Source: Candidatus Peribacteria bacterium (GTDB lineage Bacteria > Patescibacteriota > Gracilibacteria > UBA1369 > UBA12463). From it: DNA of 64,000 nt. Position numbers and translations under genes: made by a program. A model generated the notes under the pieces. The model made no database searches, was not told where the DNA came from, and saw only the letters and a list, made by a program, of their open reading frames with translations. Positions 6,926 to 15,805 of the stretch are shown here, one piece after another (the first letter of the stretch is position 1; every line of letters begins with the position of its first letter). The DNA is taken from positions 1 to 64,000 of the forward strand of contig CALREA010000004.1 in assembly GCA_943355055.1 (NCBI GenBank). The letters are read 5' to 3'.

Positions 6926-8488
6926 ATGTCCCCTATCAAGCCTCACATTTTTCGCGCCTATGATATTCGCGGCATAGCTATGCCAAAAAACGACACACCC
7001 ACAGGCAGCACGGGCTCAAACTCAGCCACAACTCACGACATCGACCTCACCCCCCTCTCCTCCTACATCATTGGCATCGCCACGGGCGAATATCTCACAG
7101 AAAATTTCGGCCCACATCAGAAAATAATCGTCGGTCGTGACAACCGTCTCACGGGGGAATCACTCCAGAAAGCCTTCATTCACGGACTCGAAGAATCAAA
7201 ATGTATCGTAACAAACATCGGACTCGCTACCTCGCCCATGGTCTATTGGGGAACCTGCGCGCTCCCGTTCGATGCAGGAATAAACATTACGGCAAGCCAT
7301 AATCCAAAAGAATACAACGGCATAAAAATCGTAGGAAAAGGTGCGCACTCGATCTGTGGCGACGAACTTCAAAAAATTCTCGCCATGTCGCAAGCAATCT
7401 ACGAAGAAAAAACCGCGGCAATAGCAATAGCAACCGCCGACTCAGCATCTACGAATCAACAAAACATCTACGCCGAGCCAACAAACACGCTACCGGAACA
7501 ATCAATCGCGCAAGAATATCTCGAAGATCTTCTCCACCGCGCACACCCTAGCAAGGGCGCCCCTTGGGGGACACTACAACGACCCCTAAAAATCGTCATC
7601 GACGCCGGCAATGCAACCGCAGGAGCATTCGCTCCAACACTTTTCAGAAAATTTGGCTGCGAAGTAATCGAACTCTATTGCGACCTCGATGGAAATTATC
7701 CGCACCACGAAGCCAATCCTGAGGAAGCGAAAAACATGCAGGACCTGGGAAATAAGGTACGGGAAACGGGAGCTGCCTGCGGCATAGCCTTCGATGGCGA
7801 TGGCGACCGAACAGGAATTGTCGATGAAAAAGGTCGTCATCACTCGGCCGATTACCTCCTGCTCCTCCTTGCAAAAGACCTCCTCAAGCGGATGCCCGAG
7901 TCGCAAATCGTCTTTGACGTGAAAGTTTCCCAACTCTTAATCAGTGGCATTAGAGAGGCAAATGGCGTACCGGTAATGAGTAAAACCGGTCACTCATTTA
8001 TCGAATCAAAGATGAAAGAAATCAAATCGCCGCTCGGCGGAGAAATATCCGGACACTTCTTTTTCGGAGAAAATTACTACGGATTCGACGATGCATTTCT
8101 CGCAGCACTCAGGCTCCTATCAATATTTTCCCAATCAGATAAACCCGTTTCGCAACACTTCGACGAACTTCCGAAAATGTCAACAACTCCCGAATTCAAA
8201 CTCCGCTGCCCCGACGACAAGAAATTCGAAATTGTCCAAAAAATCACGGATCATTTCACGAAACTCTATCCATGTATCACGCTCGACGGCGTACGTGTGA
8301 ACTTCGACACAAGTTCATGGGGAGCCATACGATGCTCTAACACAAGCCCTAATCTCACAGCACGACTCGAAGCCCCCACCAACGAACGACTCGCCGCCAT
8401 CACAAAAATATTCATAGAAGAGTTAAAAAAATATCCGGAAATAGACACACGGAGCCTTGGCGAAGTGTTGTCGGATCCCGTTCTCTAG
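6926..8488 (+). CDS. Phosphomannomutase/phosphoglucomutase
   Basis: This 520-residue alpha-D-phosphohexomutase interconverts hexose 1- and 6-phosphates for envelope sugars. Its marks are FRAYDIRGIA at the N-terminus, the phosphoserine loop TASHNPKEYNG, the metal loop DGDGDRTG, and the sugar-binding GGEISGHFFF. It is longer than usual (about 450-460). Extra segments are a Thr/Ser-rich insert after residue 15 and HPSKGAPWGTLQRP, which is encoded by a palindromic repeat (7543-7575). Its last residues and stop codon lie in another repeat (8466-8506). A membrane glycosyltransferase follows. Confidence 0.9.
   Translation: MSPIKPHIFRAYDIRGIAMPKNDTPTGSTGSNSATTHDIDLTPLSSYIIGIATGEYLTENFGPHQKIIVGRDNRLTGESLQKAFIHGLEESKCIVTNIGLATSPMVYWGTCALPFDAGINITASHNPKEYNGIKIVGKGAHSICGDELQKILAMSQAIYEEKTAAIAIATADSASTNQQNIYAEPTNTLPEQSIAQEYLEDLLHRAHPSKGAPWGTLQRPLKIVIDAGNATAGAFAPTLFRKFGCEVIELYCDLDGNYPHHEANPEEAKNMQDLGNKVRETGAACGIAFDGDGDRTGIVDEKGRHHSADYLLLLLAKDLLKRMPESQIVFDVKVSQLLISGIREANGVPVMSKTGHSFIESKMKEIKSPLGGEISGHFFFGENYYGFDDAFLAALRLLSIFSQSDKPVSQHFDELPKMSTTPEFKLRCPDDKKFEIVQKITDHFTKLYPCITLDGVRVNFDTSSWGAIRCSNTSPNLTARLEAPTNERLAAITKIFIEELKKYPEIDTRSLGEVLSDPVL
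7543..7575 (+). repeat. Palindromic element, type B, in frame inside the mutase gene
   Basis: ACACCCTAGCAAGGGCG followed by CCCCTTGGGGGACACT is nearly the same as 57554-57585. It sits in frame in the phosphohexomutase gene and adds a HPSKGAPWGT-like stretch. Confidence 0.6.
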
Positions 8489-8506
8489 ACACGAAGTGTC
8501 CTGCCC
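8466..8506 (+). repeat. Palindromic element, type A, at the mutase stop codon
   Basis: It contains CGGATCCCGTTCTCTA followed by the hairpin GACACGAAGTGTC (8488-8500). About 22 nt (CCCGTTC..CTAGACACGAAGTGTC) recur at 58547-58569 inside holB with one deletion. The mutase stop TAG is part of the element. Confidence 0.65.
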
Positions 8507-8516
8507 CAAAAATCCT

Positions 8517-10130
8517 ATGAAACTCATCAAATCCCACAAATACTGGCGCCTGCTGGAGATCCTTCCCGGGGCCATCACCTGGTCAGCACTTCTCCTCCCC
8601 GTCGTTCTCTCTATTTACCGACCTGAGTTCGTCTCGGTCTTCGTGATCGTCTACACCACATTCTGGCTTTTCCGATCTTTTCGATTATCCATTGATCTGA
8701 TTAGGGGCTACAGAAAGACAAAAATAGCCATGGCAACAGATTGGCATGAACTTCTGGACTATGTAGAAAATCCTCAACATCTCGATACCGCGATTCAAAA
8801 TCTTGGAACCAGGAGGACGGTAGAAAATCGCAAACTCGAAAACGTATACCGCAACGTCGCCCAAGAAATTAACCACCTCAAAACCATCAATCAATACAAA
8901 AAACCGTCGGAAATCATCCATGCCATCCTCTTCGTCACCTACAAAGAACCACTCGCCATCGTAAAACAATCTATCCGATCCTATGCGCAAAGCGTCTACT
9001 CCTCACAAAACATGATCCTCGTTTTTTCCGGAGAAGAAAGCGACAAAACCAATGCACAGCACTACGCAAACGAAATCACCAAAGAGTTCAAACATCACTT
9101 CAAAAAAATAATTACAACCATTCATCCAAAAAACCAACCCGGAGAAATTCCCGGAAAATCCGCCAACGCGACATGGGCTGCAAAAACACTATTGACCTAT
9201 ATTGATGCACAAGAAATCCCATACGAAAATGTAATCCTCTCGAACTTTGACGCCGATACGGTTGTAGACAGGCAATACTTTTCGGAACTCACCTTTCGCT
9301 ACCTCCTCGAAGAAAACCGCAGTATAAAAACCTACCAACCAACTCATTTTTATCACAACAATATTTGGGAAGTACCCATGATTATTCGCATGCTCTCACT
9401 CTCTTCAACATTTGTACGACTCGCCGAATCCATGGACACCGCTCATTACAAAAGCTTCTCTTCTCGATCTATGGGCCTCCAAAGTGCCGTCGATTCCGAT
9501 TTCTGGGATCCGGGAATCATCCCGGAAGACTCACGGCAGTACTGGACCTCCTACGTTCGCTATAACGGCCACAACGAACTCGTTCAGGTCTACACACCCA
9601 TTTACATGGATGCCGTCCAATCTGAGACCTTCTGGTCAACCTGCAAGGATCAGTACAAACAACTTCGCCGTTGGTCATGGGGCGTCACTGATTTTCCTTT
9701 TGTCGTGCTGAACCTCAACAATAATAAAAATATTCCGTGGTTCAAACGTTGGCATGCCATATGTTCCCTTCTTTTGGATCATTTTTATTGGGCCACCACA
9801 CCGATTCTCCTGACCTTCACCGGTTGGCTTCCACAAATCCTCAACAGTAATTATCAAGATTCCGTTCTCTCATATAATGTCCCCCGTCTCGCGGCCGGAA
9901 TGCTCAACATCGCCGCCGTTGGTATTCTCGTCTCGGCTATCATCACCATCCACATTCTCCCAAAACGCACCGACATCAACCTCTGGAAACGTTTCTCCCT
10001 CATCCTCCAATGGATCTTTGTCCCACTCACCAGCATCTTCCTCGTCTCCATCCCCGCCATCGAATCCCAAACCCGTCTCATCCTCAACAAACGCCTCGAC
10101 TATCAAGTTACGCCGAAAGTTAGAACATAA
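8517..10130 (+). CDS. Membrane glycosyltransferase, GT-A/GT2 type
   Basis: The ATG at 8517 is preferred. The track start at 8457 would overlap the mutase and read through a repeat. The 537-residue protein has two N-terminal membrane helices, a cytosolic GT-A domain and about three C-terminal helices. Within the catalytic part are a metal-binding FDADTV, an EDSRQYW acceptor motif and QLRRWSWG, corresponding to the D,DxD,D,QxxRW pattern of processive or cellulose-synthase-like enzymes. It probably builds a surface polysaccharide from sugars supplied via the mutase upstream. The product is unknown. Confidence 0.8.
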   Translation: MKLIKSHKYWRLLEILPGAITWSALLLPVVLSIYRPEFVSVFVIVYTTFWLFRSFRLSIDLIRGYRKTKIAMATDWHELLDYVENPQHLDTAIQNLGTRRTVENRKLENVYRNVAQEINHLKTINQYKKPSEIIHAILFVTYKEPLAIVKQSIRSYAQSVYSSQNMILVFSGEESDKTNAQHYANEITKEFKHHFKKIITTIHPKNQPGEIPGKSANATWAAKTLLTYIDAQEIPYENVILSNFDADTVVDRQYFSELTFRYLLEENRSIKTYQPTHFYHNNIWEVPMIIRMLSLSSTFVRLAESMDTAHYKSFSSRSMGLQSAVDSDFWDPGIIPEDSRQYWTSYVRYNGHNELVQVYTPIYMDAVQSETFWSTCKDQYKQLRRWSWGVTDFPFVVLNLNNNKNIPWFKRWHAICSLLLDHFYWATTPILLTFTGWLPQILNSNYQDSVLSYNVPRLAAGMLNIAAVGILVSAIITIHILPKRTDINLWKRFSLILQWIFVPLTSIFLVSIPAIESQTRLILNKRLDYQVTPKVRT

Positions 10131-10169
10131 GGTATAATATAGCAACTCTATCTATTTCAAAAACCGATC

Positions 10170-10214
10170 CAAGACAGGATACGATAAAATCTTATAATTT
10201 TATCTTTTTTATAA
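10170..10214 (+). promoter_or_regulatory. AT-rich hairpin and probable promoter before astB
   Basis: There is a perfect inverted repeat with 8-bp arms (GATAAAAT, CTTATA, ATTTTATC; 10183-10204) followed by six T. TATAAT lies inside it at 10193-10198, with AAGACA 16 nt upstream. It could be an astB promoter with an overlapping operator, or a weak terminator of the glycosyltransferase gene. Confidence 0.4.
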
Positions 10215-11543
10215 ATGTCCAACAAACCTACAAACTACAGCGAAGTAAATTTCGACGGTCTCATCGGCCCATCTCATAACTTCTCCGGATTATCACCTGG
10301 AAATATCGCAAGTGCTACGAACAAAAATACAGAATCTAACCCACTGGAAGCCTGTTTACAAGGACTCAATAAAGCCCGTAAACTCGCACAATTCGGGGTT
10401 CCCCAAGCAGTATTACCCATACAAGAAAGGCCATCACTTCAATATCTTCATGCGCTCGGATACAGGGGAAAAGTAGAAGACATTCTCCGAGAAGTAGATG
10501 ATGCGACACTCCCAAATATCTATGCCGTATCAAGCATGTGGACGGCAAATGCAGCCACGGTAGCACCAAGTACCGATACGAGAGACGGGCGAATGCATAT
10601 CGTCCCGGCAAATCTCGCCTACCAATTTCACCGCTCAACAGAAGCGCAATCAACCATGGCAACATTAGAAAAAATACTTGGAGATATGGCGATAGTACAT
10701 AATCCACTCCCGAGTCATGCTCGATTTGGGGATGAAGGAGCCGCAAACCACATGAGATTTAGCACGGGACCAGGAGAGCCAGGAGTCCATGTATTCGCCT
10801 ATGGTACTGATGGAATAACAAACAAAGATGGAAAATTAGTGAATGGACCACAGATAAATCCCGCACGCCAAACCCGTGTAGCATCAGAAGCGCTCGCTCG
10901 CCTTCTAGACCTTCCATTCGAGCGTGTCGTCTTCGCCCAAACAGCTCCACAAGCAATCGACGCTGGCGTGTTCCATAACGACGTTATATCCACAAACAAT
11001 GAACATGCATGGCTTTTGCATGAACAAGCCTACCAGGACACTCCACGTGTCATTAGCGACGTACAACGTGCCCTGGGGAGAGATTTATTCGTATCAATAG
11101 CGAAAACCGAGGACCTATCACTAACAAACGCAGTAGAAAGCTATGTATTTAACTCTCAGATTGTCACGCTCCCAAACGGCGAAATGATAATGATCTCCCC
11201 TATGGAAGCACAGCAAAATCCTCACGCTCGCGCCTTCATCGAAAAGACTCTCTCTGACCCAAAATGCCCAATATCGAGAGTAGAATATGTGGATCTAAAG
11301 GGAAGTATGAATAACGGCGGAGGACCTGCCTGTTTGCGCCTTCGCGTGAATATGTCCGACATAGAAAAACAACAAGTCCGAGGAAGAGTCTTCCTGGACG
11401 ACGCCCTTTACGGCGAACTAACGCAGTGGGCAAAAAGAAACTATCGAGAAACCATGCTTCCAAAAGACCTGCGCGACCCAAATCTCGTGACGGAATCATT
11501 ACGAGCATTCAGCGAATTGCAGAAAATTCTCCGACTCTCATAA
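10215..11543 (+). CDS. astB: N-succinylarginine dihydrolase
   Basis: This 442-residue protein is full length for AstB, which hydrolyses N2-succinylarginine to succinylornithine, 2 NH3 and CO2. It aligns along its length with the E. coli enzyme: EVNFDGLIGPSHNFSGLSPGN at the start, WTANAATVAPS, GDEGAANHMRF, VFHNDV, and NGGGPACLRLRV near 375. The last contains the Cys of the amidinotransferase-type active site. It is convergent with the astA-like gene (17-nt gap). AstB is unusual in a reduced genome; with AstA and the SpeD-like gene it makes an arginine-use locus. Confidence 0.92.
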   Translation: MSNKPTNYSEVNFDGLIGPSHNFSGLSPGNIASATNKNTESNPLEACLQGLNKARKLAQFGVPQAVLPIQERPSLQYLHALGYRGKVEDILREVDDATLPNIYAVSSMWTANAATVAPSTDTRDGRMHIVPANLAYQFHRSTEAQSTMATLEKILGDMAIVHNPLPSHARFGDEGAANHMRFSTGPGEPGVHVFAYGTDGITNKDGKLVNGPQINPARQTRVASEALARLLDLPFERVVFAQTAPQAIDAGVFHNDVISTNNEHAWLLHEQAYQDTPRVISDVQRALGRDLFVSIAKTEDLSLTNAVESYVFNSQIVTLPNGEMIMISPMEAQQNPHARAFIEKTLSDPKCPISRVEYVDLKGSMNNGGGPACLRLRVNMSDIEKQQVRGRVFLDDALYGELTQWAKRNYRETMLPKDLRDPNLVTESLRAFSELQKILRLS

Positions 11544-11560
11544 ATTTTTGCATAAATTCC

Positions 11561-12811
11561 CTACTTCGTCGGAGACTTCGACGGCAATGTGCGATAGGTA
11601 ATTTCTGAAGGCATTTTGCCCAAAACCTCCCCCCGTTGAGGGAAATCATTTACCAATAGTCGCAAAGAATCTCTCGGGATACGAGCAAGCCGTTCAGAAA
11701 AAACACCAGGAGTCACTACGGCTCGCAAATTTTGCAAAGCCCGTCGCGTACAGTCTATAGGAAGAAGTATGAGTGCTGACTGCGAAGAAGGATTGCGATA
11801 AACATCTTCCGCCTCTCCATCATCCAAGATATCCACCGTAACCGTGCGATCACCCACAGCCCCCAAGTGAGTACTTCCAGCCCAATTTTGCCCAGCGTCA
11901 ACAGGATTGTATCCTATGCGATTCAAGTCTGGATATGCATGTGCTACATTCACCTGTGCACCTTTTGTTGAGTCACCAAAATTATCAAAAACCGCACGCA
12001 TACGTCCGTGCATTTCAGTAGAAATTTTTAATTCCTTCGGGAAAAAGGCTGAAAAAATATAATTTAAATCCTGGGGTTTAAGTTGCACCAATAACTGATA
12101 ATACAAATGCTCTCGTGTTTGGGCATATACGCCACCAAGGGCACGCGCACAATATTCAGAAATAGGACCAATAGACCCTTGCGCCTGCAAAGCCGGATGG
12201 ACAACTTCATACCAAAAATCATTTCCAAGAGGTACTTTGATTTTCCCTATTTCTGGAATATCTCCCTTGTACAAGGGAGGTAAAAAATCCGCATACACAC
12301 GATGAGGACCAATAATACCTCCAAATTTTCTCGCCATGAGCGCCCGAAGCATCGTCATCGCAACTCCAATTTCACGTTTATCAACCCCGCGATGTCCTTC
12401 AGCAACATACATGCCACCTAGCTCCATCGCATCCTCTCTCAGTGACTCCAGACTCAAGCCATCAGCCGTTTCGGCATAATAATGCTGAGTCCCTTCAGGG
12501 GTACTATGATCGTGATAGATCACAGAGCCAATGGCAGCCCGTACTAATTTCGGCACAGCGCCGTCAAAGTCTTCAAGATTTTTCCCTATCAAGGTAAACC
12601 TCTCCTTCCCCTCACGAAAACTATGCAAAGATTCATTAATAAGATCTTTAGCATGCATTGGGTCACCATTATGTGTTCCTAACCCTTTCCAAAGCTCAGA
12701 AGCATCCTCGAGATCCCTCTCGGCGACCGGATCTATTCGATAAACGCGATGATAGGGATTTACAAACGGTTCATCGGGTGCATTCGCTGGCAAAGAGTCG
12801 TGAGGTGCCAT
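11561..12811 (-). CDS. astA: Arginine N-succinyltransferase-like protein (AstA family), divergent
   Basis: The protein has 416 residues against about 340 for typical AstA. Matches are piecemeal: an N-terminal DPVAERDLEDASELW like the AstA start, ELGGMYVAEGHRG like the acyl-CoA-binding region, a PLGNDFWYEV segment like SPFWEALG, FFPKELKIS like the ELMP motif, and TVDILDDGEAEDVY like DIFDAGP. AstA transfers succinyl from succinyl-CoA to arginine, the step before AstB, whose gene lies next door. It probably forms an operon with the SpeD-like gene 33 nt upstream. The family call leans on this context. Confidence 0.6.
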   Translation of the reverse strand: MAPHDSLPANAPDEPFVNPYHRVYRIDPVAERDLEDASELWKGLGTHNGDPMHAKDLINESLHSFREGKERFTLIGKNLEDFDGAVPKLVRAAIGSVIYHDHSTPEGTQHYYAETADGLSLESLREDAMELGGMYVAEGHRGVDKREIGVAMTMLRALMARKFGGIIGPHRVYADFLPPLYKGDIPEIGKIKVPLGNDFWYEVVHPALQAQGSIGPISEYCARALGGVYAQTREHLYYQLLVQLKPQDLNYIFSAFFPKELKISTEMHGRMRAVFDNFGDSTKGAQVNVAHAYPDLNRIGYNPVDAGQNWAGSTHLGAVGDRTVTVDILDDGEAEDVYRNPSSQSALILLPIDCTRRALQNLRAVVTPGVFSERLARIPRDSLRLLVNDFPQRGEVLGKMPSEITYRTLPSKSPTK

Positions 12812-12844
12812 AATGAGAATGGTTATGATATAGGTGAAATTTGC

Positions 12845-13744
12845 TTACCGAGGAAAATCCTTCCCGCGCGCAGCCAACGTAACAGTCGACTCGTCAACAT
12901 CTAAACCTTTTTCTCTGGCCAATTGTAAAAAAGCATCGGTATCAAATGCCTTGCAGCTAAAAATATCAAAATAGAACCCACCATCAGGTCTCGCGTGAAT
13001 TGCGATATGTGATTCAGCGATAATAGCTAATCCATCCCATTGTCGCTGCCCATCTTCACCTTTCGGTTTCAAAACAGTCGGAGTGGAAATAGGCGTCATA
13101 CCAATTTCGAGAGGAATAGCCTCAAGAAATCCATAAATCCAATCAAGATTCCTCTGGGAAGGATTCAGCCGACCATTAAACGTTAAATGTGGACCAAAGG
13201 CTGTCGGAATGACATCCGGATGTTCCACGGGATTACTTCCTCTCAAAAAAGATTCATCACGAGCAACTCCAAACGCGGCTCTCATCGAAACGCGAACAAT
13301 ATCCACCGCAAAATCTCCTCTATAATTCATCATTGCCACATCTACAAACACCGATTTTTTCTTATCAAACGTATGGATCGTCAAATGTCCTCCAGGGAAA
13401 AGCCAACAAGCACTCACGCCACTGTCTTCGGGAATTTTCCCATCAAAATAAGGAATCGTATACGGTCGGTCGAGACTCTCGATACCAAGCTTTTTTGCTA
13501 GAGCATAAGCCGTTTCATAGACACGCGCCATATCCGCCATCTTGTCGGTATCACCATCATAGCCATCGTACATCACATGGGTCACCTGCAAGGAAACACT
13601 CCGTGACACATTATCAATATCCACATTAAAACCAAAATCATCATTGATACCTTCTTCTTGCGCATTCGATATTTCCGGAGAATTCACCATGAAGAATAAT
13701 AAAAATATAACAGAACTATAAACACCCCCTAGAATTTTAGTCAA
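12845..13744 (-). CDS. Tandem SpeD-like pyruvoyl decarboxylase with N-terminal signal sequence
   Basis: The protein has 299 residues with a TTG start. Two SpeD-type half units follow each other. Unit 1 (about 50-145) ends in FPGGHLTIHTF, where the self-cleaving ESH is replaced by GGH. Unit 2 (about 185-285) keeps IIAESHIAIHA with Ser245 as the pyruvoyl precursor, and a Cys at 264 (FSCKAF) in the catalytic position. SpeD makes decarboxylated AdoMet, but many SpeD homologues are known to have become arginine or ornithine decarboxylases. Neighbours astA, astB and argS favour that. Residues 1-29 look like a signal peptide (VIFLLFFMV, SNA before Gln), odd for a polyamine enzyme. A start at residue 19 would remove it. 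Confidence 0.7.
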   Translation of the reverse strand: MTKILGGVYSSVIFLLFFMVNSPEISNAQEEGINDDFGFNVDIDNVSRSVSLQVTHVMYDGYDGDTDKMADMARVYETAYALAKKLGIESLDRPYTIPYFDGKIPEDSGVSACWLFPGGHLTIHTFDKKKSVFVDVAMMNYRGDFAVDIVRVSMRAAFGVARDESFLRGSNPVEHPDVIPTAFGPHLTFNGRLNPSQRNLDWIYGFLEAIPLEIGMTPISTPTVLKPKGEDGQRQWDGLAIIAESHIAIHARPDGGFYFDIFSCKAFDTDAFLQLAREKGLDVDESTVTLAARGKDFPR

Positions 13745-13803
13745 ACATTGACATGATAAAAATTTCTATGATACGTTAACACCTCAATAGTTAATTAAAA
13801 AAT
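13745..13803. promoter_or_regulatory. Divergent promoter region, speD-like and argS
   Basis: Rightward: TTGACA (13748-13753), 18 nt, TACGTT (13772-13777), then AT-rich sequence to the argS ATG. Leftward: TATCAT lies 8 nt before the TTG start of the SpeD-like gene, the same spacing as at leaderless promoters elsewhere here, which supports the TTG start. Confidence 0.45.
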
Positions 13804-15801
13804 ATGGAACAACCAATCTATAGCATTACGGATGTACTTTCTTCTGCTGTCGAACGCGCGACCGGCAAGCGACCAAATATCGTACGTGCCAATATAAATA
13901 AAAATGATGCGAATGCTCTTGAGGCGGACTATGGATTCAACGCCTTCCAATTAAAAGAAAATCCAACTCAGGATATACAATCCATAATTGCCAATGCGCG
14001 GGGGGAAATAGAAGTACAGCTTCCGGAGGGAATCACGACTTCAACCGTGGGAAATTTCATCAACTTTAGCGTTTCCAGTGAGCTTCTCGCAGAAACAGCA
14101 GGGAATATCGCTGCGCAACCAAATGGCGGAATCACACCATCGAACCAAAGAACCATGGTAGAATATTTCTCACCAAATACCAATAAACCGGCTCACCTTG
14201 GCCATCTTCGCAATTTAGCTCTTGGAAAAAGTCTTTCATCGACCCTCTCATTTCTCGGACATGAGGTAGTAACCGCGAATCTCACGAACGATCGTGGAGC
14301 CCACATCTGCAAATCTATGTTGGCCTACGAGATGTTTGGGGAAGGACGCACACCTGAATCAACGGGAATCAAAGGTGACCATTTCGTCGGAGATTATTAT
14401 GTGCAATATGAAAAAGCGCTACAAAAAGAAATTGCTCCAATAGTAGCGCGGCTCAGAACCGAACCGGAGAATATAGCCAAGCTACAACGAAAAACCGAGA
14501 TAGAACAAGAACTTGCAACTCTACCGCCAACAGAAAAAGACAAGATAAAACTTCTCAAAAAAGAATTGGAGAAATTAAGCAAACTGGATGAAGAAATCAA
14601 GGACGCGGCAAAAAAAGAATCATCCCTAGAAAAAAAAGTAGGAGAAATGCTCATAAAATGGGAAGCCGGCGATCCGGAAATTCGCGCAACATGGAGACTG
14701 ATGAATGACTGGGTATTAAAGGGGTTCCAAGAAACACTCGACAGAATGAATGTTCATTTCGACGTGGAATATTTCGAATCGGAAATATATAACATGGGAA
14801 GAGATATTGTTATGGAGGGACTGGAAAGAGGCATTTTTGAACGCGATCCAAGTGGCGCCATCATCGCCGATCTTGCAAAATTAGGGATAAAAAAAGAAGG
14901 GAAAAAAGTACTCCTCCGCGCAGACGGCACGAGCGTTTACACCACGCAGGATATCGCCATCGCAAAACTGAAAATAGAAGAACACAAATTGGATAGCAGC
15001 CTCTATATCGTCGCCGGGGAACAAGATGATCACTTTCGCGCACTCTTTGGAATTTTGAAAGCAATAGGCTATGAATGGGTAGATAAGCTCAAGCACTTGT
15101 CCTACGGGATGGTAGAACTCCCGGAAGGCCGTATGAAATCACGTGAAGGAACAGTGGTCGATGTTGATGATTTACTCAACGATCTTCGCGACCGCGTCAA
15201 AGTAATCGCCGCGGAAAAAGGGAATGAAATCATGAGCGATGAAGACGCCGACAAGATTGGAAAAGCCGCAGCGCAATACTATCTCCTCTCCGCACGACCG
15301 GAATCAACAATGAAATTTGACCCCGAAGAGTCTGTAAATTTCGAAGGAAAAACAGGCCCATATATTTTATATCAATACGTCCGAACAGGAAAAATACTGA
15401 AGCAGGCAGTACAGCAGTATAGTCCCTTGGGGGCGGGTCAACAGACCTGTCCCTTGGGGGCGGCCCATCAGAGTTGTCCCTCGGGGGCGGGTGAAGCGAA
15501 AAATCCGGTAGACTTCAGCCTCCTTCAAGAACCCATAGAACACGAACTTCTCCTGAAACTCGTCGAATTCACAGAAAAAATTCGTTCCGTTCAGAAAACC
15601 ATGGATCAAACATTGATCGCCACCTACGTTTTCGAACTCGCGCAAACCTTCTCTAACTTCTACTCGAAGTGTCCGGTTCTCAAGGGTGACAAAACCTCTC
15701 CGGCACTCTCCCAAGCCCGCCTGAAGCTCGTAGAATACACCCATACACTACTCAAGCAATCTCTCGACCTCCTCGCGATTGAAACAGTAGATAGAATGTA
15801 A
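13804..15801 (+). CDS. argS: Arginyl-tRNA synthetase
   Basis: The 665-residue class Ia enzyme charges tRNA-Arg. The N-terminal additional domain is followed by the nucleotide-binding HLGHLRN (HIGH equivalent), near residue 132. GRMKSREGTVV is the KMSK region near 445, and a DALR anticodon-binding domain ends the protein. A long charged helical insert (residues 195-285) and a 27-bp tandem repeat (15423-15503) interrupt the conserved core. The latter adds a SPLGAGQQTCPLGAAHQS-like stretch before the anticodon domain. The gene is convergent with the aspartokinase-like gene (4 nt apart) and divergent from the SpeD-like gene. Confidence 0.93.
   Translation: MEQPIYSITDVLSSAVERATGKRPNIVRANINKNDANALEADYGFNAFQLKENPTQDIQSIIANARGEIEVQLPEGITTSTVGNFINFSVSSELLAETAGNIAAQPNGGITPSNQRTMVEYFSPNTNKPAHLGHLRNLALGKSLSSTLSFLGHEVVTANLTNDRGAHICKSMLAYEMFGEGRTPESTGIKGDHFVGDYYVQYEKALQKEIAPIVARLRTEPENIAKLQRKTEIEQELATLPPTEKDKIKLLKKELEKLSKLDEEIKDAAKKESSLEKKVGEMLIKWEAGDPEIRATWRLMNDWVLKGFQETLDRMNVHFDVEYFESEIYNMGRDIVMEGLERGIFERDPSGAIIADLAKLGIKKEGKKVLLRADGTSVYTTQDIAIAKLKIEEHKLDSSLYIVAGEQDDHFRALFGILKAIGYEWVDKLKHLSYGMVELPEGRMKSREGTVVDVDDLLNDLRDRVKVIAAEKGNEIMSDEDADKIGKAAAQYYLLSARPESTMKFDPEESVNFEGKTGPYILYQYVRTGKILKQAVQQYSPLGAGQQTCPLGAAHQSCPSGAGEAKNPVDFSLLQEPIEHELLLKLVEFTEKIRSVQKTMDQTLIATYVFELAQTFSNFYSKCPVLKGDKTSPALSQARLKLVEYTHTLLKQSLDLLAIETVDRM
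15423..15503 (+). repeat. Three 27-bp tandem repeats in frame within argS
   Basis: Three units start TCCCTTGGGGGCGG, TCCCTTGGGGGCGG and TCCCTCGGGGGCGG at 15423, 15450 and 15477. Each codes for nine residues (SPLGAGQQT, CPLGAAHQS, CPSGAGEAK). The TCCCTTGGGG core is shared with the type B elements in the mutase gene and at 57571. Confidence 0.8.
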
Positions 15802-15805
15802 ATTT

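Noticed and set aside
9877-10137. ORFs on both strands within the glycosyltransferase end
   Set aside because: They are shadows of a compositionally simple membrane region.
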